A program made the position numbers and the translations under genes. Below are positions 33,009-41,075 of a stretch of DNA of 41,075 nucleotides, piece after piece. The notes beneath the pieces were generated by a model, which saw only the letters and a list, made by a program, of their open reading frames with translations, made no database searches and had not been told where the DNA came from. The stretch is from Flavobacterium sp. Its GTDB lineage: Bacteria; Bacteroidota; Bacteroidia; Flavobacteriales; Flavobacteriaceae. The stretch covers positions 1 to 41,075 of the forward strand of contig JAUVAS010000016.1 of assembly GCA_030591585.1 (NCBI GenBank). Direction: 5' to 3'. Each line of letters begins with the position of its first letter. Within the stretch, counting starts at the first letter, position 1.

Positions 33009-35099
33009 ATGCAAAATTCATACACACGACCTGCCTTATCGGCAGATAGGTATACCATTACGGCAGCTTTGCCTTACACCAACGGCCCTGTTCATATTGG
33101 TCATTTAGCAGGCGTATATATTCCTGCAGATATTTATGCTCGCTTTCAAAGAATACAGGGTAAGGATGTTGCCTTTGTCTGCGGTAGTGATGAGCACGGT
33201 GTTCCAATTACCATAAAGGCAAAAAAGGAAGGCATTACACCGCAACAAGTGGTAGATAAATACCATGCTATTATTAAAAAATCGTTTCAAGATTTTGGAA
33301 TTTCGTTTGATAATTACTCACGTACTTCAGCAAAAATACATCACGATACCGCTTCCGAGTTTTTTAAGAAATTATATGAAGACGGAAAGTTCATAGAACA
33401 AACTACAGAACAATTCTACGATAAAGATGCCAATCAATTTCTAGCAGATCGGTTTATTGTAGGTACTTGCCCTAAATGTGGATTTGAAGAAAGTTATGGC
33501 GATCAATGTGAAAGTTGTGGAACTTCACATAATGCAACCGATTTAATTAACCCAAAATCATCTATTACTGGAAACACTCCTTCCTTAAAAGAAACCAAAC
33601 ACTGGTTTTTACCCTTAGATCAATATGAACCTTGGTTAAAAGAATGGATTATCGATGGCCATAAAAAAGACTGGAAAGTTAATGTATATGGACAATGCAA
33701 ATCGTGGATTGACGATGGATTAAGACCAAGAGCAGTAACAAGAGATTTAGACTGGGGTATTCCTGTTCCTGTTGAAGGAGCCGATGGAAAAGTACTATAT
33801 GTCTGGTTTGATGCTCCTATTGGTTATATTTCTGCCACCAAAGAATGGGCAGAAAAAGAAGGAAAAGATTGGGAACCGTATTGGAAAGATAAGGATACCA
33901 AATTGCTTCATTTTATAGGAAAGGACAATATCGTATTTCACTGTATTATTTTTCCGAGTATGCTAAAAGCTGAAGGGAGTTACATCCTTCCTAATAATGT
34001 GCCTGCCAACGAATTTTTAAACTTAGAAGGCAATAAAATTTCCACTAGTAAAAACTGGGCGGTTTGGTTGCATGAATATTTAGAAGATTTTCCAAATCAG
34101 CAAGATGTGTTGCGTTATGTGTTAACTGCAAATGCGCCAGAAACAAAAGATAATGATTTTACTTGGGCAGATTTTCAAGCTAGAAATAATAATGAATTGG
34201 TGGCTGTTTTCGGAAACTTTATCAACCGGGTAGTGGTATTGACCAACAAATATTATGAGGGAATCGTTCCAACACCTTCTGATTTTTCAGAAATAGATTT
34301 AGAAACGTTAAAAGAATTACAAGCCTCACCCAGTTTAATTGAAGAATCTATCGAGCGATATCGATTCCGTGAAGCACAAGCTAGGTTAATGAATGTTGCT
34401 CGTTTAGGAAACAAATATTTGGCAGACGAAGAGCCTTGGAAAACAATTAAAACAGATGAGGAAAGAACAAAAACAGTACTATTTGTATCGCTTCAAATTG
34501 CAGCTGCATTGGCTGTTTTATGCGAACCATTTTTGCCTTTTACTTCAGATAAGTTAAAGGGCATTCTTTGTCATTCTGAACTTGATTCAGAATCCAATTG
34601 GAACGATATTTTAACAAAACAAACCCTCTTACCTTCTGCTCACCAAATAGGAAAAGCAGAGTTACTCTTCAGTAAAATTGAAGACGAACAAGTGCAAAAA
34701 CAATTGGATAAGCTTGCTGCCACTAAAAAAGCAAATGAAGTTATGAATGCTACTCCAGAGCCTCAAAAAGACACCATTCAGTTTGACGATTTCACCAAAC
34801 TCGATATGCGAGTAGGAACAATTTTAGAAGCTGAGAAAATGCCAAAAACTAAAAAGTTATTGGTTTTAAAAGTAGATACTGGAATTGATGTGCGTACCAT
34901 AGTTTCAGGGATTGCCGAAAGCTTCACTCCAGAAGAAGTGATTGGTAAAAAAGTAACCGTTTTAGTTAATCTTGCTCCTAGAGCATTGCGAGGTGTAGAA
35001 AGTCAAGGGATGATTTTAATGACTGAAAATGCTGAGGGAAAATTGGTGTTTTTAAATGCTGATGAGGATGACGTTTCTAATGGAATGACCATTAATTGA
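33009..35099 (+). CDS. metG: methionine--tRNA ligase
   Basis: Charges tRNA-Met. The class I motifs are present: HIGH near residue 29 and the KMSKS equivalent KISTSK near 343. A zinc knuckle, [17 protein letters not shown], lies between them. The anticodon-binding helical domain follows, and from about residue 587 there is a C-terminal EMAP-like tRNA-binding domain ([18 protein letters not shown]). Two dispersed repeats are read as protein: one near the start (RPALSADRY, residues 8-15) and one at residues 521-530 ([10 protein letters not shown]), in the stretch before the C-terminal domain. Both keep the frame and avoid core motifs, so activity is probably kept. It is 696 residues long. Confidence 0.96.
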   Translation: MQNSYTRPALSADRYTITAALPYTNGPVHIGHLAGVYIPADIYARFQRIQGKDVAFVCGSDEHGVPITIKAKKEGITPQQVVDKYHAIIKKSFQDFGISFDNYSRTSAKIHHDTASEFFKKLYEDGKFIEQTTEQFYDKDANQFLADRFIVGTCPKCGFEESYGDQCESCGTSHNATDLINPKSSITGNTPSLKETKHWFLPLDQYEPWLKEWIIDGHKKDWKVNVYGQCKSWIDDGLRPRAVTRDLDWGIPVPVEGADGKVLYVWFDAPIGYISATKEWAEKEGKDWEPYWKDKDTKLLHFIGKDNIVFHCIIFPSMLKAEGSYILPNNVPANEFLNLEGNKISTSKNWAVWLHEYLEDFPNQQDVLRYVLTANAPETKDNDFTWADFQARNNNELVAVFGNFINRVVVLTNKYYEGIVPTPSDFSEIDLETLKELQASPSLIEESIERYRFREAQARLMNVARLGNKYLADEEPWKTIKTDEERTKTVLFVSLQIAAALAVLCEPFLPFTSDKLKGILCHSELDSESNWNDILTKQTLLPSAHQIGKAELLFSKIEDEQVQKQLDKLAATKKANEVMNATPEPQKDTIQFDDFTKLDMRVGTILEAEKMPKTKKLLVLKVDTGIDVRTIVSGIAESFTPEEVIGKKVTVLVNLAPRALRGVESQGMILMTENAEGKLVFLNADEDDVSNGMTIN
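33029..33051. repeat. CCTGCC/GGCAG repeat inside the metG 5' end
   Basis: ACCTGCC, TTATC, GGCAG, then ATAGGT form an imperfect palindrome within codons 8-15. The bases replace the usual few N-terminal residues before [12 protein letters not shown]. Confidence 0.5.
34571..34595. repeat. ATTCTGAA palindromic repeat inside metG
   Basis: ATTCTGAA (34573-34580) and TTCAGAAT (34586-34593) flank CTTGA, read in frame as HSELDSES. Nearly identical to the reverse complement of 32908-32933. Confidence 0.8.
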
Positions 35100-35104
35100 T
35101 TTTA

Positions 35105-36514
35105 ATGAAAAGAATATTTTTCTTCTTTTTTACTGCTTTTATTTTTTCAACTATTAATGCTCAAGAAGAAATCATTAATAGATATACTAGTAATGAGATT
35201 ATACATTCTTTTAATGTAGTTGACAAAGAAACAGGAAATTTCGCCCTGTTTATAGAAGAATATGAATATGTCCACGGAATTCTTTTCAACAAAGACAAAA
35301 GAGAAATTGGAAGAGTTCAATCATCCGACTTACCAAATAAATACAAAGAAATTATTGGCTATCTTGTTGATGGTAAGACCATAATTCTTATCATGAATAC
35401 CAAAAACGGAAGAAGTTATGGCGTTCTAAAATTTGATTTTGAAAAATCACAAAGTACCGTTGAGGAGTTAGAATTTAAATTAAAAAAGAAAAGTTATTTG
35501 GAGGCATTAAGCATAGGCAATTCTTTTTATTTGTTTTCTAATCCTAACCAATCAAATCAAATTAACATCTACGAATTTAAAAGTGACCTTTCTTCAACTC
35601 TTCATGAAATACAATTTAAAAAAGAGGCTTTTATAGATAGTAGAGACAAACCAATAAATTTTTATAACATTTTCTTTGATATTAAGAAAATTGAAAACAA
35701 AATCCCTGTATCTATTGAAACCTCTTCAGAGTATATAAAACTTTACAATGATGGTAAAAAAGTTACTATAACTTCAGATAGATATAAGAGTCAAACATTC
35801 TTAATTAATATTGATTTAGAAAATTATAACTACTCAACCGATAGAGTTATTAAGCCCTCGATAGCCGATTCGTATATGGGGCTTAAAACAAACAGTTTTT
35901 TACTTGAAAACAATTTGTTTCAAATCGTAGCTAATTCTAAACAGCTTAATATTCAAATTACAGATCTGGACACAAAGTCTATAGTAAAAAAATATTCTGT
36001 TAATAAAGATGACCCAATTCCTTTTAAAAATTCTTTTATTGTACAAGAAGGCGGAGGTTTTGATAAATATCGTGAATTAGAAAAGACAAGCCAGTTTATC
36101 CGGAAAATTTCTAAGGCACATGCTGGTATTTCGGTACTAAAGCAAGATGATATTTTTCAAATTACTTATGGAAGTGCTTTAGAAAAAATGACTACTAATG
36201 ATTATGCTGTAATTGGTGTAATGGTTGGAGGGCTTAGTGGTGGAATTATATTGGCTTCGATAAATACAATTACAACTTCTTATTATGGTTATTCTGGTTC
36301 AAAATCGGTAAGAGTAACGGGGTTGTTCGATGAAAATTTTAGTCATATTGAAGGAGAAGTCCCACTTAATATTTTTGATAGAATAAAAATATACGCGGAA
36401 AACATAAAAGGCATTCAAGCTGAAACTATTATCAATCTAGATGATATTTATCTATTTGGGTATTACAATAAAAGAAAAAATGTTTACAGGCTTGTAAAGT
36501 TTAGTAAAAATTAA
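35105..36514 (+). CDS. secreted protein of unknown function
   Basis: A 469-residue protein with a signal peptide (MKRIFFFFFTAFIFSTINAQ). The mature part is rich in beta strands in a pattern like a degenerate propeller (repeated stretches on the model of KTIILIMNTKNGRSYGVLKF and NSFYLFSNPNQSNQINIYEF). Near residue 370 a Gly-rich hydrophobic segment, VIGVMVGGLSGGIILASI, could enter a membrane. I recognise no family. ATG at 35105 is chosen over a TTG at 35096; it follows metG by five bases and precedes tex by ten, so the three may share a transcript. Confidence 0.72.
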   Translation: MKRIFFFFFTAFIFSTINAQEEIINRYTSNEIIHSFNVVDKETGNFALFIEEYEYVHGILFNKDKREIGRVQSSDLPNKYKEIIGYLVDGKTIILIMNTKNGRSYGVLKFDFEKSQSTVEELEFKLKKKSYLEALSIGNSFYLFSNPNQSNQINIYEFKSDLSSTLHEIQFKKEAFIDSRDKPINFYNIFFDIKKIENKIPVSIETSSEYIKLYNDGKKVTITSDRYKSQTFLINIDLENYNYSTDRVIKPSIADSYMGLKTNSFLLENNLFQIVANSKQLNIQITDLDTKSIVKKYSVNKDDPIPFKNSFIVQEGGGFDKYRELEKTSQFIRKISKAHAGISVLKQDDIFQITYGSALEKMTTNDYAVIGVMVGGLSGGIILASINTITTSYYGYSGSKSVRVTGLFDENFSHIEGEVPLNIFDRIKIYAENIKGIQAETIINLDDIYLFGYYNKRKNVYRLVKFSKN

Positions 36515-36524
36515 TCGAATTTTA

Positions 36525-38660
36525 ATGACCTTGATTAAATACATCATCTCAAACACCCAGCTCCCTGAGAATGGTATAAAAAACACCATTTCCTTACTCA
36601 ATGAAGACTGTACTATTCCCTTTATTGCTCGATATAGAAAAGAGCGTACTGGTAATTTTGACGAAGTTGATTTAGAAAATATTGTAAAATTTAAAACGGT
36701 TTTTGAAGCCCTTGAAAAGCGTAAAAAAGCAATATTAAAAGCCTTGAAAGAGCAAGGTGTTCTTTCTAAAGAATTAGGACAAAAAGTACTTCAAGCTGAC
36801 ACTTTAATTGTGCTTGAAGATTTGTATTTACCTTATAAAAAAAAGCGGAAAACCAAAGCGGAAACGGCACGTAAGAATGGATTAGAACCCTTGGCGAAAA
36901 TTATTATGAGCCAAAATGTAAACGATATAGAATCTATTGCCTACAAGTATGTAAAGGGAGAAGTTAATTCTGTAGAAAATGCATTGGAAGGAGCTCGACA
37001 TATTATTGCCGAATGGATCAATGAGCGATTGGACGTTCGTAACCAGATCCGTTTTCAGCTGGAACGTTTTGCTACTATAAATACAAAAGTAGTAACATCG
37101 AAGAAAGAAGTCGAAAAGGCTCAAAAATATAGGGATTATTTTGAATGGAATGAATCTTTAAGCCGGATTCCATCCCATCGTCTACTGGCAATTTTAAGAG
37201 CAGAAAATGAAGGTTTTATTCGAATTAAAATTGAAATAGATTCTGAAAAAGCCATTTACAAAATGGAAGATCGGATTATTCGTTCTCAAAACTCCAGTGC
37301 AAATCAGATTCAAATTGCTATCGAAGATGCCTATAAGCGATTGCTTTTTCCAAGCCTTTCTAAAGAAGCATTAAGTATCGCTAAAGAAAAAGCAGACGAT
37401 AAAGCCATCGATGTTTTTGCGAAAAATTTAAAACAACTTTTATTAGGTGCTCCCTTAGGTGAAAAATCGATTTTAGCAATAGACCCCGGTTATAAATCGG
37501 GTTGTAAAATAGTTTGTTTGGATGCTCAAGGAAGGTTGAAATACAATGAAACTATCTACCCTCATGCGCCTAAAAATGACCAAATAGGAGCTATTAAAAA
37601 GATAAGCTCTTTGGTAAGTGCTCATAAAATTGATGCCATCGCAATTGGAAACGGAACCGCATCTCGAGAAACGGAGCAATTAATTCGAAAAATTCATTTT
37701 AAAAAAGACATTCAGGTATTTGTAGTAAGTGAAGCTGGAGCCTCTATTTATTCGGCTTCAAAAATTGCTAGAGACGAATTTCCTAATTATGATGTTACCG
37801 TTAGAGGCTCCGTCTCTATTGGACGAAGATTAGCTGATCCTTTAGCTGAATTGGTGAAAATTGATGCCAAATCTATAGGAGTTGGACAATACCAACACGA
37901 TGTAGATCAAGCAAAATTAAAATCTTCATTAGATACAGTGGTTTCAAATTGTGTAAACACAATAGGAGTAAATATCAATACTGCTAGTATTTCTTTATTG
38001 AGCTATGTGTCTGGAATTGGACCTAAATTAGCAGAGAACATCGTTGAATATAGAAATGAGAACGGTCCTTTTGTATCTAGAAATGAAATAAAAAAAGTCC
38101 CGCGATTGGGCGCTAAAGCTTTTGAGCAAGGCGCAGGTTTTTTAAGAATAAAGAATGCTAAAAATCCCTTAGATGATTCATCCGTTCATCCCGAAAGTTA
38201 TGCCATCGTTTCAAAAATGGCTAAAAATGAAACGGTTTCTATTTCAGAATTAATAGGAAATGAAACGCTACTCCAGAAAATAGAATTGAGCTCCTATTGC
38301 ACAGAATCTATAGGGTTACCAACTCTTAAGGATATAATACAAGAATTAGAAAAGCCAGGATTAGATCCACGAGAAACTGCTAAAGTCTTTACTTTTAATC
38401 AAAACATAAAAACAATAACCGATTTAAGAGAAGAACAATTACTTCCAGGAATTGTAAATAACATTACCAATTTTGGGTGTTTTGTGGATATTGGAATAAA
38501 AGAAAGCGGATTGATTCATGTATCCAATCTTGCAGATGCATATGTCTCTGATGTAAATGCACATGTAAGTTTGCATCAGCAAATCATTGTAAAGGTTCTA
38601 GAAGTAGATGTTTCTAGAAAACGCATCCAATTAAAACTGCACAAAAAAAGTAAAGGTTAA
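36525..38660 (+). CDS. tex: Tex-family RNA-binding transcription accessory protein
   Basis: A 711-residue relative of Tex/Spt6. It has the N-terminal Tex helical region (IPFIARYRKERTGNFDE, LEDLYLPYKKKRKTKAETAR), a YqgF/RNase H-like domain at about residues 317-420 (ILAIDPGYKSGCK, IAIGNGTASRETE), helix-hairpin-helix motifs near 490-560 (VSGIGPKLAENIVEYRNENG), and a C-terminal S1 RNA-binding domain from about 640 (LPGIVNNITNFGCFVDIG). Tex proteins bind nucleic acid and the transcription machinery. It converges on the ferredoxin gene with nine bases between the stops. Confidence 0.95.
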   Translation: MTLIKYIISNTQLPENGIKNTISLLNEDCTIPFIARYRKERTGNFDEVDLENIVKFKTVFEALEKRKKAILKALKEQGVLSKELGQKVLQADTLIVLEDLYLPYKKKRKTKAETARKNGLEPLAKIIMSQNVNDIESIAYKYVKGEVNSVENALEGARHIIAEWINERLDVRNQIRFQLERFATINTKVVTSKKEVEKAQKYRDYFEWNESLSRIPSHRLLAILRAENEGFIRIKIEIDSEKAIYKMEDRIIRSQNSSANQIQIAIEDAYKRLLFPSLSKEALSIAKEKADDKAIDVFAKNLKQLLLGAPLGEKSILAIDPGYKSGCKIVCLDAQGRLKYNETIYPHAPKNDQIGAIKKISSLVSAHKIDAIAIGNGTASRETEQLIRKIHFKKDIQVFVVSEAGASIYSASKIARDEFPNYDVTVRGSVSIGRRLADPLAELVKIDAKSIGVGQYQHDVDQAKLKSSLDTVVSNCVNTIGVNINTASISLLSYVSGIGPKLAENIVEYRNENGPFVSRNEIKKVPRLGAKAFEQGAGFLRIKNAKNPLDDSSVHPESYAIVSKMAKNETVSISELIGNETLLQKIELSSYCTESIGLPTLKDIIQELEKPGLDPRETAKVFTFNQNIKTITDLREEQLLPGIVNNITNFGCFVDIGIKESGLIHVSNLADAYVSDVNAHVSLHQQIIVKVLEVDVSRKRIQLKLHKKSKG

Positions 38661-38669
38661 TACGATAAA

Positions 38670-38900
38670 TTATACATCCTTCACACTAATAATCTTAGTA
38701 GGGCAAGCTTCTTTTGCCTTTTCACAGGCATCAAAAATGGAATAATCTGGAGATTTTATAGTGAAAAAACCCTTCTTATCAGTAGATTTTAACAATACTG
38801 CTTTACCGTCTTTCTTAGACATCTGAAACTGTGCTGGAGCCAATTCTACACAATAATTACAGCCAATGCATTTTTTTCTTTGAAGCGTTACAACGATCAT
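38670..38900 (-). CDS. [4Fe-4S] ferredoxin, small
   Basis: A 76-residue electron carrier with one cluster site: Cys-Ile-Gly-Cys-Asn-Tyr-Cys near the N-terminus and a distal Cys-Pro (EACPTKII), the 3+1 pattern of single-cluster ferredoxins. The start is three bases after the U32 gene's stop on the same strand, so the two are surely cotranscribed. That suggests it may serve the U32 protein, itself expected to carry an Fe-S cluster. Confidence 0.88.
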   Translation of the reverse strand: MIVVTLQRKKCIGCNYCVELAPAQFQMSKKDGKAVLLKSTDKKGFFTIKSPDYSIFDACEKAKEACPTKIISVKDV

Positions 38901-38903
38901 AAA

Positions 38904-40163
38904 TTAAGAATTCTCCTCTTGTGGAGTTTGAACAATCTTATACAATTTATCTGAAGGTCGAATCCTAAATTTTAAAGGAATTGTAACCGAATCACCTTTT
39001 GTAGCTTTCTCTAATTTCTCATCATTCACTAGCATTTCTGTGAGTTCAAATTCTTCAACCCCTGTAGTAGGGCCTGTAATTAAAAGTGTATCTCCAATAG
39101 TAAGGTCAAATGCTTCAATTTTAAATTCGCCTATATTACTTTTAGGAAAATAATGTGCTCCTTTACCTATATAAACTTTCTTTTGGGTAGCTTTTGTTCC
39201 ATCTACATCACTCCATTGTCCTAACTTCTGACCCAAATAATAACCACTCCAAAACCCACGATTATATACTTTTTTCAATTCAGTCATCCAATCGGAAACT
39301 TTTTCTTTGGTAAACGTTTTATCGTAATAAGAGTCGATAGCTTCTCGATAGGTTTTTATAACCGTAGCCACATATTCTGGAGCGCGGCCTCGTCCTTCAA
39401 TTTTAAGAACTTTGATTCCAGTATCGATTACTTGATCTAAAAAATCTAGCGTACATAAGTCTTCTGGAGACATAATGTACTCATTATCCAATTCCATTTC
39501 AATACCCGTGTCTTGATCGATTACGGTATATTTCTTTCTACAATTTTGCTTACACGCACCTCTATTTGCTGAAGAATTATACGCATGCAAACTCATATAG
39601 CATTTTCCGGAAACCGCCATACACAAAGCTCCGTGACCAAATATCTCCACTTCTACTAAATCTCCTCCAGGACCTTTAATTTGTTCTTTTTCAATTTGCT
39701 CACAAATCTTTTTAACCTGTCTCAAACTCAACTCCCTGCTCATCACCATCGTATCGGCAAACATTGCATAAAACTTAACCGTTTCAATATTGGTAATATT
39801 AATTTGAGTAGAAATATGGATTTCCATTCCAATTTGTCGAGCATACGATATCACCGCTTGATCCATTACGATAACTGCTGTAATAGTTGCCTCTTTAGCA
39901 GCATTTAATAATGTTTTAATAATGGTTAAGTCGTGATCGTATATAATGGTATTTAAAGTAAGGTATGTTCGTACATTTTTTTCATCACAGCGTTTTACAA
40001 TTTCAGGTAAATCTTCAATAGTAAAATTAATACTCGCTCTTGCTCGCATATTCAATTGATCCACACCAAAATACACAGAATCAGCTCCGTTAGTAATTGC
40101 TGCTTGTAACGATTCGAAGCTTCCTGCAGGAGCCATTAATTCAATTTTTTCTGATTTTTTCAT
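38904..40163 (-). CDS. U32 family protein (RlhA/TrhP-like RNA hydroxylation type)
   Basis: Long labelled collagenase-like peptidases, U32 proteins of this kind (E. coli RlhA and TrhP) are now tied to hydroxylation of rRNA or of the tRNA wobble uridine. It has ELMAPAGSFESLQAAITNGAD, the signature region EIFGHGALCMAVSGKCYMS, and NRGACKQNCRKKY, whose four cysteines match the Fe-S ligands of the family. Its length (419) and motifs are nearer to TrhP (YegQ) than to peptidases, but the substrate is inferred. It is read with the ferredoxin gene. Confidence 0.88.
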   Translation of the reverse strand: MKKSEKIELMAPAGSFESLQAAITNGADSVYFGVDQLNMRARASINFTIEDLPEIVKRCDEKNVRTYLTLNTIIYDHDLTIIKTLLNAAKEATITAVIVMDQAVISYARQIGMEIHISTQINITNIETVKFYAMFADTMVMSRELSLRQVKKICEQIEKEQIKGPGGDLVEVEIFGHGALCMAVSGKCYMSLHAYNSSANRGACKQNCRKKYTVIDQDTGIEMELDNEYIMSPEDLCTLDFLDQVIDTGIKVLKIEGRGRAPEYVATVIKTYREAIDSYYDKTFTKEKVSDWMTELKKVYNRGFWSGYYLGQKLGQWSDVDGTKATQKKVYIGKGAHYFPKSNIGEFKIEAFDLTIGDTLLITGPTTGVEEFELTEMLVNDEKLEKATKGDSVTIPLKFRIRPSDKLYKIVQTPQEENS

Positions 40164-40190
40164 TATTATTCCTTAACTAAAAGTGGGTTG

Positions 40191-40198
40191 CAAATATA
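40191..40198 (-). promoter_or_regulatory. -7 element of the U32/ferredoxin promoter
   Basis: Minus-strand TATATTTG, a perfect TAnnTTTG, 27 bases upstream of the ATG at 40163. Confidence 0.5.
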
Positions 40199-40225
40199 AG
40201 AATATGTAAAGCTAAATTGGGTGAA

Positions 40226-40243
40226 ATATGATAAATATCATAT
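40226..40243 (+). promoter_or_regulatory. FNR/CRP-family palindrome upstream of norCB
   Basis: ATATGAT-AAAT-ATCATAT is a perfect inverted repeat with 7-base arms, the shape of FNR/DNR/NnrR sites (TTGAT-N4-ATCAA). Its centre lies about 43 bases before the start point predicted from the -7 box, where a class II activator of this family would bind. Confidence 0.65.
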
Positions 40244-40263
40244 ATTCGCGGAGAGGGATTATT

Positions 40264-40271
40264 TATTTTTG
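40264..40271 (+). promoter_or_regulatory. -7 element of the norC promoter
   Basis: TATTTTTG, a perfect TAnnTTTG. No TTG lies at the -33 spacing, consistent with a promoter that needs the upstream activator. The implied leader is about 45 bases. Confidence 0.55.
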
Positions 40272-40321
40272 TCCTATTAAAAGACAATTTAGTCTTATTT
40301 TATTAATTAAAAACCAATCAT

Positions 40322-40756
40322 ATGCTATCTAAAAAACAAGCTCGGGCCTTTTTTCTAGGAGGAACAGTGGTTACATTCCTAGTTTTTATAGGATTAACCG
40401 TCTATTCTCTTAGTGAAGCGCAAGATCAAACAAATTATGAAAACCTTACCGAACAGGTTGTTCGAGGGAAAGACCTCTGGGACAAGAACAACTGTATGGG
40501 TTGCCACACACTATTAGGAGAAGGAGGTTATTATGCTCCTGAGTTAACTAAAGTAATAGACCGAAGAGGTAAGGGTTACATTAAGGCTGTTTTAATGTCT
40601 CCAATTCCTTGGGAACCCAATGGAAGAAAAATGGTTGCTTACGGATTTAGCCCTGAAGAAGCTGAAGAATTAATTGCCTTTTTCGATTGGATTGATGACA
40701 TAGACCTTAACGGGTTTGAAAATATTGTATCCCCATTAGCAAAAGATAAAAACTAA
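40322..40756 (+). CDS. norC: nitric oxide reductase subunit C, cytochrome c
   Basis: The membrane-anchored c-type cytochrome that feeds electrons to NorB for reduction of NO to N2O. One N-terminal membrane helix (FFLGGTVVTFLVFIGLTVYSL), then the haem site CMGCH near residue 58 followed by TLLGEGGYYAPELTKV, and a distal Met in GRKMVAYGFSPEEAEEL as the likely axial ligand. At 144 residues the length is normal. norB starts 14 bases later. Confidence 0.93.
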   Translation: MLSKKQARAFFLGGTVVTFLVFIGLTVYSLSEAQDQTNYENLTEQVVRGKDLWDKNNCMGCHTLLGEGGYYAPELTKVIDRRGKGYIKAVLMSPIPWEPNGRKMVAYGFSPEEAEELIAFFDWIDDIDLNGFENIVSPLAKDKN

Positions 40757-40770
40757 CTAAACACATAATT

Positions 40771-41075
40771 ATGAAATATAAATCACAAAAAGTAGCCTAT
40801 TGGTTTTTTGCCCTATCAATGTTGTTGTTTGTACTACAATTGGTATATGGCTTTATCATGGGCTTTGCTCACGCAGGATTTGATGGATTACACGAATTCA
40901 TCCCATTTAATACAGCAAAAGCTGTTCACCTTAACCTATTAGTAGTTTGGCTATTATCTGGTTTTATGGGTGCTGCTTATTATATTATTCCCGAAGAAGC
41001 TCAACACGAATTAGTAAGTGTTAAACTAGCATATATTCAGTTAATCACACTTGCTTTAGTAGGAGTTGCTGCAAT
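40771..41075 (+). CDS. norB: nitric oxide reductase subunit B, N-terminal part
   Basis: The catalytic haem-copper-oxidase-type subunit. The first 101 codons are present and the gene runs off the window. Helix 1 begins VAYWFFALSMLLFVLQLVYG, and the segment KAVHLNLLVVWLLSGFMGA carries the conserved His that ligates the low-spin haem. It is read with norC under the FNR/CRP-type site. Confidence 0.93.
   Translation, partial: MKYKSQKVAYWFFALSMLLFVLQLVYGFIMGFAHAGFDGLHEFIPFNTAKAVHLNLLVVWLLSGFMGAAYYIIPEEAQHELVSVKLAYIQLITLALVGVAA

Overview
The window reads as a stretch of chromosome from a low-GC member of the Bacteroidota, most likely a marine Flavobacteriaceae. Three things support this. The protein families and gene orders are typical of that group (rplY-pth-ribF; DUF4286-rsmA-mgtE; an OlsF-type double acyltransferase). 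Promoters match the flavobacterial -7 motif TAnnTTTG close to start codons. Shine-Dalgarno sites are essentially absent. I saw no rRNA, tRNA or CRISPR array.

Layout. Bases 1-2324 hold ribosomal protein L25 (its start lies before the window), Pth and RibF. A Fic enzyme on the minus strand, bordered by short dispersed repeats, separates these from an HTTM membrane protein broken by one TAG codon. Bases 4996-13084 form a long collinear run: serS, sulfurtransferase, TPR protein, DUF4286, rsmA, mgtE, thioesterase, cupin and a D-2-hydroxyacid dehydrogenase; the last three all start with TTG. Bases 13407-14362 hold a membrane trio (TM2, DUF2752, and a 55-residue zinc-ribbon protein). An arsenic operon follows: arsR, arsM and arsC, with arsC fused to a GIY-YIG nuclease. 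Bases 16543-20221 (minus strand) encode an ornithine-lipid type acyltransferase, aspartate kinase and a GNAT enzyme; then come fbp and a TerB-like gene.

Bases 21863-24332 are an accessory island. It is the wreck of a HpaII-like restriction-modification system: the methyltransferase has lost its C-terminal part and only a C-terminal piece of the restriction enzyme remains. Between the two lies an HNH nuclease gene bordered by inverted copies of a roughly 62-base repeat. The rest is mostly housekeeping: an RluA-type pseudouridine synthase, mfd, a TlpA-like thioredoxin, yraN, an LD-carboxypeptidase, metG, a secreted unknown, tex, a ferredoxin and a U32-family protein. The window ends in norC and the start of norB, behind a perfect FNR/CRP-type palindrome.

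The most interesting theme is the behaviour of short dispersed repeats. In two places a small nuclease gene (GIY-YIG; HNH) sits between inverted copies of a repeat and interrupts an otherwise recognisable gene or operon. Elsewhere repeats have entered coding sequence in frame, twice in metG and once as the GIY-YIG/ArsC linker. The idea that such nucleases help move these repeats is inference, not something the sequence proves.
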